A stretch of DNA of 64,000 nucleotides from UBA9160 sp035489755 (lineage in GTDB: Bacteria; Myxococcota_A; UBA9160): positions 38,799-102,798 of the forward strand of contig DATGZK010000038.1 of NCBI GenBank assembly GCA_035489755.1. The letters run 5' to 3'. Position numbers and translations under genes: made by a program. The notes below the pieces were generated by a model that searched no databases, was not told where the DNA came from, and worked only from the letters and a program-made list of their open reading frames with translations. Positions 32,012-39,167 of the stretch are shown piece by piece (within the stretch, counting starts at the first letter, position 1; the number at the start of each line of letters is the position of its first letter).

Positions 32012-32647
32012 ATGATGCGAATCGGCGTAATTGGGGCGGGTAGCGTCGGTGGGACGCTGGGACGGCGCTGGGCGGAGCGCGGCCATGAGGTTCTCTTCGG
32101 AGTGCGCGATGCGACAGAGGGGAAGGTACGCGAGCTCCTTTCGGCGAGTGGAGGGCGCGCGAGAGCCGGAAGCGTTGTGCAAGCGGCAGCATTCGGTGAG
32201 GTCGTGGTTCTCGCTACCCCCTGGGCTGCAGCTGAATCGGCCCTGTGCGCCGCCGGCGACCTGAGGGGAAAGACGCTTCTCGACTGCACGAATCCGCTGA
32301 AACCGGACCTCACTGGCCTCACCATCGGGCACACGATATCGGGAGGAGAGCAGGTTGCGGCTTGGGCACCCGGAGCCCACGTCGTGAAGATCTTCAACAC
32401 GACGGGCTTCGACAATATGGCGGACCCCAAGTACAAGGAAGGAGCCGCAACGATGCCCTATTGCGGCGACGATCCCTCCGCAAAGACGATAGCGGCGAAT
32501 CTTGCAGCGGATCTGGGCTTTGGTCCTCTCGACGCGGGGCCGCTCGCGCAAGCGCGTCTTCTCGAGCCTTATGCCCTCTTATGGATCACCCTTGCGTACA
32601 AGCAGGGACTTGGGCGCAACTTCGCCTTCCGATTGGTTCGCCGCTAA
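32012..32647 (+). CDS. NADP/F420-dependent oxidoreductase-like Rossmann protein
   Basis: 211-residue cytosolic protein of the NADPH-dependent F420 reductase-like (NAD-binding pyrroline/F420 oxidoreductase) family. The Rossmann motif MRIGVIGAGSVGGTLGRRWA is at the very N terminus, and downstream elements VVVLATPWAAAESALCAAGDL, LLDCTNPLKPD and VVKIFNTTGFDNMADP are the family's conserved blocks. ATG 32012 and 32015 are adjacent starts; ATG 31994 is also in frame. Upstream frame continues as an antisense shadow of the HxlR gene. The divergent HxlR regulator suggests induction by a small molecule; the substrate is unknown. Confidence 0.85.
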   Translation: MMRIGVIGAGSVGGTLGRRWAERGHEVLFGVRDATEGKVRELLSASGGRARAGSVVQAAAFGEVVVLATPWAAAESALCAAGDLRGKTLLDCTNPLKPDLTGLTIGHTISGGEQVAAWAPGAHVVKIFNTTGFDNMADPKYKEGAATMPYCGDDPSAKTIAANLAADLGFGPLDAGPLAQARLLEPYALLWITLAYKQGLGRNFAFRLVRR

Positions 32648-32703
32648 CAATCGCTGGCGCATCAGTCGAGCGACCTCGACATCCCCCTCGAGCCCGAAAC
32701 CTC

Positions 32704-33354
32704 CTAATTTTGTGGAACGCCCGCGCCACTCGAGGTCTCTCCTACACTCGCGTATTTCTCACACCACGTCGTGAGCTCGCGGAGCAGACGGCCAACGGCC
32801 TGGTTGGCGGCAACGACGCCCCCATACGGATCGTCGGACGCCGACTCTTCAACGGCTTCGAGGTCGGTCGTCGCGACGATTCGATGTGCTGCCACATCGA
32901 CGAGCTGTGCGCGAAGGGCGAAGCGCACCCGACTCGGACGGACCGTGAACTCCTGCTGCAGCGTCGTGATCTCGGTCTCGAGACGCAGAGCCGCATCGAC
33001 ACCCGCTCCGCTGCGAACCGGCTGGAACCTGCTGCTTGCGCCGAGGGCTTGAACGAGAAGCGGGGCAAGCATGCGTGCGGGAGTATCCACCCACTGACTC
33101 TTGGAAAAGAAGCGCACTTCGTAGGTTCTCGACACATAGACGATACGCGCGCTATCGAAGGCAGGTCGCGCCTGCGGCACCGCGATGGCAAGCGGCTGCG
33201 CGGCCGCATCCCGCACCGGTGCGCTCTCGAATGTCGCTTCCAAGGCGAAAATGCTCGGAGGCTCGGTGCGTAAGGGCTGGAGCAACGTGCAGTTCGTGCA
33301 CGCGAGAGTGAGTACTCCCGCAATGGCGATCTTCGAATACCAGGTGCACCGCAC
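32704..33354 (-). CDS. ABC-type transport auxiliary lipoprotein (PqiC/Mla-associated)
   Basis: 216-residue predicted lipoprotein or exported protein of the ABC-type auxiliary component family (PqiC-like), acting with MCE proteins in lipid trafficking between membranes. GTG 33354 follows the stop of the MCE gene by 7 bp and gives a short signal (KIAIAGVLTLAC) with a possible, imperfect lipobox TLAC. Landmarks are RIVYVSRTYEVRFFSKSQWVDTPARMLAPLL and a C-terminal helix ending RLLRELTTWCEK. It is the last gene of the MlaE-F-D-like operon. The C terminus converges with the oxidoreductase gene. Confidence 0.8.
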   Translation of the reverse strand: MRCTWYSKIAIAGVLTLACTNCTLLQPLRTEPPSIFALEATFESAPVRDAAAQPLAIAVPQARPAFDSARIVYVSRTYEVRFFSKSQWVDTPARMLAPLLVQALGASSRFQPVRSGAGVDAALRLETEITTLQQEFTVRPSRVRFALRAQLVDVAAHRIVATTDLEAVEESASDDPYGGVVAANQAVGRLLRELTTWCEKYASVGETSSGAGVPQN

Positions 33355-33361
33355 GATCAGG

Positions 33362-34288
33362 TCACTCGCCCGGCCCGGGAGCAGGCGACTCGCGACCAAC
33401 GACGAGTGCGTTGGGGTTGCGTTCGAGGTCCTGTGCGACCCGTCCCAGTGAAGACAGGACCACCCGGGCATCCGCGAGGAGCCGCTGCAGCTCCGGTAGC
33501 GTGTCGGCGCGCAGGGTCTCTACACTACCGCTCGCGCCGCTTGCGGTCGCTCGCACGGCTTCGCTGGCGCGAGCAGTCTTGTCCGCTGCACGCTCGACGG
33601 CCGCGGCACTTTGGGCCACCTGCTTCACGAGCTGCGTAAGGTCTGCGCTCGCCCGAGCACTGTTCTCCATGGTGCGAGCTGCGGCAACGAGAGTCGAATC
33701 GATCTCCTTCGACCGTCCCGCAACCACGTGCGTCACGCTATCGAGATCGCGGATGGTGCGCTGGAGAGCGTCGCGGGTGTCCTGGTCAATGAGCTGGTTG
33801 ATACTCTGCGCGGTTTGAGAGAGATCGGCGACGAGTGCGCTCGCGCGCGTATCGAGGCGACGCAGCAGCGAAGGCCCTGTCGAGATCACGGGGTAGGGTT
33901 CCTCTTCCTTCGGGGTAAGGAGCGGCGACTCCTTGGATCCACCCTCAAGATCCAAAAAGGCGATCCCCGTGAGTCCCTGCACACTGAGGATTGCAATCGT
34001 ATCCCGCTTGATCGGAGCGCCGCGCTCAATCGCGAGGACAAGCCGGACCCTCTGCGGATCCTCTTGGTCGAGCGCGATCTCCCGCACCGAACCCACCTGG
34101 ACCCCCCTGTACTTAACAGGCGCTTCCACATTTAGGCCCGACACGGACTCTGTGAAGTAGGCGAGATAGGTGTCGTAATCCTTGCGAGCGGTGCGGCCGG
34201 AAGAGATCCACAGCACACCGGCCACGATGGCCACCGAGAGCGTCAGGACGAAGGCCCCGACGATCGCGTAGTTCACTTTTGTTTCCAT
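33362..34288 (-). CDS. mlaD: MCE-domain lipid transport protein (MlaD-like)
   Basis: 308-residue inner-membrane anchored MCE protein that forms a lipid tunnel between the ABC permease and the periplasm. ATG 34288 (METKVNYAIVGAFVLTLS) begins an N-terminal helix, followed by an MCE domain (DYDTYLAYFTESVSGLNVEAP, VKYRGVQVGSVREIAL, LVLAIERGAPI, ILSVQGLTGIAFLDLEGG). A long coiled-coil C-terminal region follows (residues about 160-290, heptads such as VAQSAAAVERAADKTARASEAV). The longer C-terminal coil is more like MlaD of non-enteric proteobacteria than the E. coli protein. It overlaps the ATPase gene by 16 bp. Confidence 0.9.
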   Translation of the reverse strand: METKVNYAIVGAFVLTLSVAIVAGVLWISSGRTARKDYDTYLAYFTESVSGLNVEAPVKYRGVQVGSVREIALDQEDPQRVRLVLAIERGAPIKRDTIAILSVQGLTGIAFLDLEGGSKESPLLTPKEEEPYPVISTGPSLLRRLDTRASALVADLSQTAQSINQLIDQDTRDALQRTIRDLDSVTHVVAGRSKEIDSTLVAAARTMENSARASADLTQLVKQVAQSAAAVERAADKTARASEAVRATASGASGSVETLRADTLPELQRLLADARVVLSSLGRVAQDLERNPNALVVGRESPAPGPGE

Positions 34289-35067
34289 GACTGCTCCCAA
34301 GCTCCTCGGCCTCGTGGCCCGTAGAAGTATTCGCGCACGAGCGGCTGCTCCGACTTCGAGAGCTCGTGCATAGTTCCGACGCCTGCGATGCGCCCTTCCA
34401 CCATGAAGGCGACACGATCCGCCACACGCCAGAGAAGATCGAGGTCGTGGGTCACTAGAAAAATCGTGAGCCCGAGGAGCTCCTTCATCCGTCTCACCAG
34501 TTCGTCAAAAGCGCTGGCGCTTAGCGGATCGAGTCCTGCGGTCGGCTCGTCCAAGAAGAGAAGCCTCGGATCGAGCGCGATCGCGCGAGCCAACGCCGCG
34601 CGTTTTCGCATGCCGCCCGAGAGTTCCGCCGGGTACTTGGGGCCGGCGCTCGCTGGGAGCCCTGTGAGCGCAACCTTCACGGCAGCGATCTCGTCGACGA
34701 TCCGATCGCTAAGGCGCGTATGCTCGCGAAGCGGCAGGCCTACGTTCTCGCTGACGGTAAGCGAGCTGAAGAGCGCGCCGCGCTCGAACATGACCCCCCA
34801 GTTTCGTCGCAGCGGAAGCGCTTCCTCGTCGTCGAGTCCGACGACCTCTCGGCCGAAGACCCGGATGGAGCCTGACTGAGGCTGCTGCAGCAGGATGATC
34901 TCCCGCAGCAGCGTGGACTTCCCACAACCGCTTGCCCCCGCGAGCGCGAAGATCTCACCCTCTTTGACCTCAAGGCTCACACCGTCATGAACGATTGCGG
35001 CACCGAAGCGCGTATGAAGGTCGCGAACTTCGATCACGGCTGTCAACGGTTTCGCCACGCCCGCCAC
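34273..35067 (-). CDS. mlaF: ABC transporter ATP-binding protein of lipid transport system (MlaF-like)
   Basis: 264-residue cytosolic ATPase. Walker A is AGASGCGKSTLLREI, the Q-loop region FERGALFSSLTVSENV (with the MlaF-type GALF), signature motif LSGGMRKRAALARAI and Walker B LLFLDEPTAGLDP, followed by the H-loop VTHDL. Together with the permease it powers phospholipid transport between inner and outer membranes. The start GTG 35067 lies 2 bp after the MlaE-like stop; the 3' end overlaps the MCE gene. Confidence 0.92.
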   Translation of the reverse strand: MAGVAKPLTAVIEVRDLHTRFGAAIVHDGVSLEVKEGEIFALAGASGCGKSTLLREIILLQQPQSGSIRVFGREVVGLDDEEALPLRRNWGVMFERGALFSSLTVSENVGLPLREHTRLSDRIVDEIAAVKVALTGLPASAGPKYPAELSGGMRKRAALARAIALDPRLLFLDEPTAGLDPLSASAFDELVRRMKELLGLTIFLVTHDLDLLWRVADRVAFMVEGRIAGVGTMHELSKSEQPLVREYFYGPRGRGAWEQSWKQK

Positions 35068-35068
35068 G

Positions 35069-36205
35069 TCAGATCCCCAGGTAGTTGAAGATCACGGAGA
35101 AGAGGGCATCGGCGAGGATCACGAGGAAGATCGATTGGACGACGCTCACCGTGGTTCGGCGTCCTACACTCTCGGCATCGCCTGCGACCTGGAAGCCCTG
35201 GAAGCAGCCGACGACAGCGATGATTCCGGCAAAGATCGGTGCCTTGCCGATGCCCACTAGGTAGTCTGAGAGTCGGAGTGCATGCTGGAGGCGATCGAGG
35301 AATACCGTGTGGTTCACCCCCAGCTCGGTTCGCGCCATCAGCATCCCACCCGAAACACCAAGGACATCGGCGTAGACGGTGAGCAGTGGGAGAGCGATGG
35401 TGAGGGCCACGATCTTGGGCAGCACCAGCAGCTCAATGGGAGCGATTCCAACGGTGCGTAGCGCGTCGATCTCCTCCGTCACTTTCATCGTCCCGATCTG
35501 GGCTGCGTAGGCGGATCCCGAGCGGCCAGCCACGATGATGGCCGTGAGCAGAGGCGAGAGCTCGCGGAGCATGGCGAGTCCCACGAGGTCCGCGACGAAG
35601 ATGTTCGCGCCGTAGCGCCGAAGTTGTGTCGCCCCTTGGTAGGCGATGACGATGCCCATGAGGAAGCAGAGCAGCCCGACGATGGGTAGGGCATCGAAGC
35701 CTGCGGTCCGGACGTTGTAAAGGGTCGGTCTCCAGCGGATGCGTGTGGGCCGCGCGGCGCAGCGCGCGGCCGCTACCGCGACCTCGCCCACGAAGGGAAG
35801 CATCTTCATGCCCTGCTGGCCTCCATGCCAGGCGAACGCGCCGACCCTCTCGAGCAGCGGCGGTGTGGACAGGGTGGTCGCGAGCGCGACCTCGACTTCC
35901 GGTGAGCCGATCATTGCGAAGAGCGCTTCGTGCTCAGCCCGGAGGCCGCGGAGCGACACCCTTTGGCCGCTCCGCTCGACCGTGCGGAGGGACCGGCGCA
36001 GCAGCCACGCCCCCGCTGTGTCCAGTGCGGTGACAGCCGAGCCGTCAAAAACGACCTGTGTACCTTTTGGCCAGGGCATGTGATCTAGGCGCCGCTCAAG
36101 CCCTGCAATGCGTCCCACAGTCCAGCTACCGGTGCAATGGACCGTATCCTGCGCGACTTCAAAATCTGCGTCGCCTTCCGACGCGGACGAGCTGCGCAGC
36201 GACAT
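35069..36205 (-). CDS. mlaE: MlaE-like permease with N-terminal STAS-like domain
   Basis: 378-residue inner-membrane permease of the Mla lipid transport ABC system. ATG 36205, preceded by GGAGGG, removes a low-complexity upstream open stretch. Residues about 10-110 form a STAS/anti-sigma-like domain (TVGRIAGLERRLDHMPWPKGTQVVFDGSAVTALDTAG in outline), which in E. coli is a separate protein, MlaB. The MlaE permease follows: LPIVGLLCFLMGIVIAYQGA, LRELSPLLTAIIVAGRSGSAY with the signature IGTMKVTEEIDALRTVGI, and five membrane segments. The fusion of MlaB- and MlaE-type modules is a recurring arrangement outside enterics. First gene of the operon with MlaF, MCE and lipoprotein genes. Confidence 0.9.
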   Translation of the reverse strand: MSLRSSSASEGDADFEVAQDTVHCTGSWTVGRIAGLERRLDHMPWPKGTQVVFDGSAVTALDTAGAWLLRRSLRTVERSGQRVSLRGLRAEHEALFAMIGSPEVEVALATTLSTPPLLERVGAFAWHGGQQGMKMLPFVGEVAVAAARCAARPTRIRWRPTLYNVRTAGFDALPIVGLLCFLMGIVIAYQGATQLRRYGANIFVADLVGLAMLRELSPLLTAIIVAGRSGSAYAAQIGTMKVTEEIDALRTVGIAPIELLVLPKIVALTIALPLLTVYADVLGVSGGMLMARTELGVNHTVFLDRLQHALRLSDYLVGIGKAPIFAGIIAVVGCFQGFQVAGDAESVGRRTTVSVVQSIFLVILADALFSVIFNYLGI

Positions 36206-36891
36206 GGGACCCTCCCCGCCTCTAGGCGAGCAGGCTAGCAAGCCGGAGCGGGAATCGGGTCCACTGCCCGATTTGGGATCAGGCCGATCGGTTCCAGGTA
36301 GGCCCGTCTTAGTGCGCTGCCTTCCGGTCCTACCGGTTCCCTCCAGCGGCTCGGCGCCGTGACCCCCAGATTCTCGGGAGCGACCTTCCGTTGGAGCGGC
36401 TCCGATGCCTCGCACGAGATGGCCGTCGGATTCTGTCAAGCGCAGGACTTCGGTAGCATCACGCTCACCGCCTCGGCGTTCAGGCGCTAGCGTTTAGGTC
36501 CAACCTGTCGGCAGGCTGGGCGAGGGCGGATCGCTCAATTTGGTAGAGGCGCTGGCCGCTCCAGATGGCCTAACACCGCCGGTTGGAGCGTGCGGCAGCG
36601 TACCGTCACATCATGAGCGGTCTGCAATAGCGCGAGGCAGAATGGGGCTCTTAATGAGTGGGACTTCGCTATTCGGTACGAGATCCCGCTCGTCCCGCCA
36701 ACACGACGCTGTTAGGAGACCTCACACCAACGTCGAAACCTCATGCGGTGACGGCCAACCACCACCAAGCCCCCGATGCCCGACGCGGGCACGTCGACGC
36801 GACGTGATTCGCACTGCCAGCCTGGCGATGCACCCTCCGTACTCAGGTTCGCCTACGAGCGGTGACGGCGAAGAGCGCTAACAGCTGCGGC
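36206..36891 (+). other. Intergenic, no gene seen
   Basis: About 690 bp between the start of the mla operon and the next gene. Frames on both strands translate to Arg/Ser/Pro-rich sequence without ribosome binding sites. It should contain the promoter of the mla operon; no motif is convincing. Confidence 0.35.
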
Positions 36892-37533
36892 CTACTCCTC
36901 GCGCCTCTCGTGGCGGTGACTGCCGCTTACGAAAAGCCCCATCATTCCTGCTCCGAGGAGGAAGAACGTTATGGGTTCGGGCACCACTACGAAGCGCTGA
37001 TCGACGAAGGGCACCGCTGCAAAGAGGCCGCTCTTAACTTGCATCGTCTTCGCGACCGAGAGCTCGGAGACTGGCCCAAAGGAAGCCGACGCAACCGGCA
37101 CCGAGCCTACGCCCGCCACGTCATAGACGACAAGCGTGCCAAGTGCCGTGTTCCCAGGTCCAGACAAGCTCTCGGCCACCACTGCCTGGGATCCGCTCCC
37201 GACTGCAATCCCACTCGAGTAGAGGGAAGCCCCCGTGATCCCAGGCCCCGTCGTCGTGACATCGTACGAAAGCAAAAGCGTTCCGGTCTCGCCTAAAGTT
37301 GCGCTCACCGGCCCGCTGATCCGAAAGCCGTCCGGCAACACCTGCACTGCGTAGTCGTTGAAATTGGGATCGGCACTTCCCACGGCGACGGCTTGGAAGT
37401 GGTCAAGAGTGAGCGAATCCGTCGGTAGCGACGCTCCCCCCACGAGCTGGGCGAGCGTGAGCGCGAGGGCCGGGGGGGCAAGAGCGAGAGCCAGCCCCGT
37501 AGCGAAGAGGAACCCGCATCCGAATAGTCGCAT
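36892..37533 (-). CDS. PEP-CTERM sorted secreted protein
   Basis: 213-residue secreted protein. ATG 37533 follows a GGAGGA ribosome binding site and a signal peptide (LFATGLALALAPPALALTLA). The mature beta-rich domain (DHFQAVAVGSADPNFNDYAVQ, GETGTLLLSYDVTTTGPGITG) is followed by the sorting tail VVVPEPITFFLLGAGMMGLF + SGSHRHERREE. The Arg/His-rich cytoplasmic tail is slightly longer than usual. It is divergent from the transglutaminase-like membrane gene across 257 bp. Confidence 0.85.
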   Translation of the reverse strand: MRLFGCGFLFATGLALALAPPALALTLAQLVGGASLPTDSLTLDHFQAVAVGSADPNFNDYAVQVLPDGFRISGPVSATLGETGTLLLSYDVTTTGPGITGASLYSSGIAVGSGSQAVVAESLSGPGNTALGTLVVYDVAGVGSVPVASASFGPVSELSVAKTMQVKSGLFAAVPFVDQRFVVVPEPITFFLLGAGMMGLFVSGSHRHERREE

Positions 37534-37739
37534 CTATTCCTCCACAGAGTCGTGCTGAGCCGTGCGTCGCACGGCGTGCCACGCAATACCGTCAGCGATT
37601 CCAGGGATGTTTCGGGTGCGCCCCCTCCGCGCCGCGTGACCCGTCTCACGGCACCTCGTATGCGGATCAGCAACCGCCAGTGAGCGCCGTCACCAGCGCG
37701 TTCAGTCTTCGGAGGCGGGAAGAAGCGTTACGGCCGCGG

Positions 37740-37757
37740 CCGTGACGGTGGTCACGG
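37740..37757. promoter_or_regulatory. Perfect CRP-like palindrome in divergent intergenic region
   Basis: CCGTGAC-GGTG-GTCACGG, a perfect 7-bp inverted repeat with 4-bp spacer, 33 bp before the ATG at 37791 and facing the PEP-CTERM gene on the other side. TGAC/GTCA half-sites resemble CRP/FNR-superfamily operators, although the spacer is shorter than the usual TGTGA-N6-TCACA. A DNA-binding role is inference. Confidence 0.35.
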
Positions 37758-37790
37758 GATAAGCGCACCGCGTAGCCGAAGCATGCGATC

Positions 37791-38744
37791 ATGTCTACTG
37801 CATTCGTTAACGTTGTTGTCGCGCCTGGACACGCAACCGAGCCTGAGAAAACGCGTTATGTCCAACTCAGATGGGCTTCGAATTGGGTGCGCAGCATCGT
37901 CACAAACTCGCACGTTCTCGTGGCGATCCACGTCGCGATGCTTCTCATGATCGTCGTCTTGATTTCAGACAGCAGCTTCGAGGATCAGCTTTTCCGTCTC
38001 CTCGTCGAGCGCAGCGTGAGCCCGGAGATGCCTGCCCAAGATCAAGTGATGGCGATCCTTCACAGGACACACGCGCTGGTGAAACCTAACTTCGAGATGT
38101 TTGCCGGGCATCAGCCCAGTTCTCTGCGCGAACGCTTCTTCGCCTCGGCAGACCTCCAACTCCATGAAGGATACGCCGCATGTGGTAGCTTCAGCCATGT
38201 CCTCGCGCGAGCGCTCCAGGTGGCCGGATTCGAGGTGCGTATGGGCCAAATGCTGGCTGGGAATGAAGGAGGGGGAGCGATCCATGTTATCGTGGAAGCC
38301 AAGGTGGACGGGCGTTGGGTCGTGCTGGACCCGATCTTCGACCTGGCATTCTTCCGAGACGACGGTCGACTAGCCACGGTTGCAGATCTGAGGCGCAATT
38401 GGAGTCACTATCGACGTCAGCTTCCCCGGAACTACAGTCCCTCCTACGATTACTCCGGCATGCGCCACACACACTGGGATCTGATCCCTGCCTTTGCGAC
38501 TATTTGGCGGCCATTGCTTCTCCATTTCTTCGACCCAGAGGAGATCGATGGATTCTGCTTCCGGAGCTACTTCCTGAACCTCTACAAGGCCTACGCGATC
38601 GCGCTCAGCTGCCTTTACGTCGTTCTCGCAGCGGGCACCGCGGTGCTCATGGGTCATCGGATCGCCAGACGCACCGCCGTGCGCCGAACGGGGCTCGAAC
38701 CAGATCGCGCCTTGCCGGACTGGAGCCTCTCAGCAGGCAACTGA
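37791..38744 (+). CDS. Membrane-anchored transglutaminase-like protease fold protein
   Basis: 317-residue protein with membrane helices near residues 40-62 and 268-288, so the central domain probably faces the periplasm. The centre carries the papain/transglutaminase triad in order: Cys131 in GYAACGSFSHVLARAL, His165 in GAIHVIVEAKVDGRWVVLD, Asp180 in the following VVLDPIFDL. Family members act as peptidases, ligases or peptide-linking enzymes at the cell surface; similar two-helix proteins occur in exopolysaccharide loci. It is divergent from a PEP-CTERM gene and lies just left of the polysaccharide region. The substrate is unknown. Confidence 0.75.
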   Translation: MSTAFVNVVVAPGHATEPEKTRYVQLRWASNWVRSIVTNSHVLVAIHVAMLLMIVVLISDSSFEDQLFRLLVERSVSPEMPAQDQVMAILHRTHALVKPNFEMFAGHQPSSLRERFFASADLQLHEGYAACGSFSHVLARALQVAGFEVRMGQMLAGNEGGGAIHVIVEAKVDGRWVVLDPIFDLAFFRDDGRLATVADLRRNWSHYRRQLPRNYSPSYDYSGMRHTHWDLIPAFATIWRPLLLHFFDPEEIDGFCFRSYFLNLYKAYAIALSCLYVVLAAGTAVLMGHRIARRTAVRRTGLEPDRALPDWSLSAGN

Positions 38745-39167
38745 AGATTGGCCGAAGCGCATTGGTATCAGGCTACTGACCACTCTGTACGAGCGCGAGT
38801 CAGGGCGTAAGGACGAGAATTTCGCTGGCCCGTTCGTGTGAATGAGCAGGCGCCCCGCAATTTTTCGTAGCGCGGGCCTCCGTGGAGCTCGTCGCGACCA
38901 ACGCCAGCGCCATCGCTGCCTTCCTCGGTTGGTGCCGGCCTCCACCTTACGCAACCGGACGCTCAGCGGCGCATCTTGGTAATTCCCCGAAATCCGGCAC
39001 GTGGGGCGACCTCCGTTGTCTGAATGAGGGGGGCGTGGACTTAAGCAGAGGTCTGAGACGCCGACGAGGTATTTTCGACTCGGATGGGACCGGCGCGTGG
39101 GTTCCTACCTTCAACATGAGCGACCATATATCCTGGCGGGTACAAGGAACGGTAGAAGGGGCCAGGC
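38745..39167 (+). other. Intergenic, no gene seen
   Basis: 423 bp upstream of the aconitase gene. No open frame with a credible start, no RNA gene and no obvious terminator for the preceding gene. Confidence 0.35.

Noticed and set aside
35069..36439. Longer MlaE-like protein starting at 36439
   Set aside because: The first 78 codons are Gly/Ser/Arg low complexity; ATG 36205 has GGAGGG and starts the STAS-like domain.
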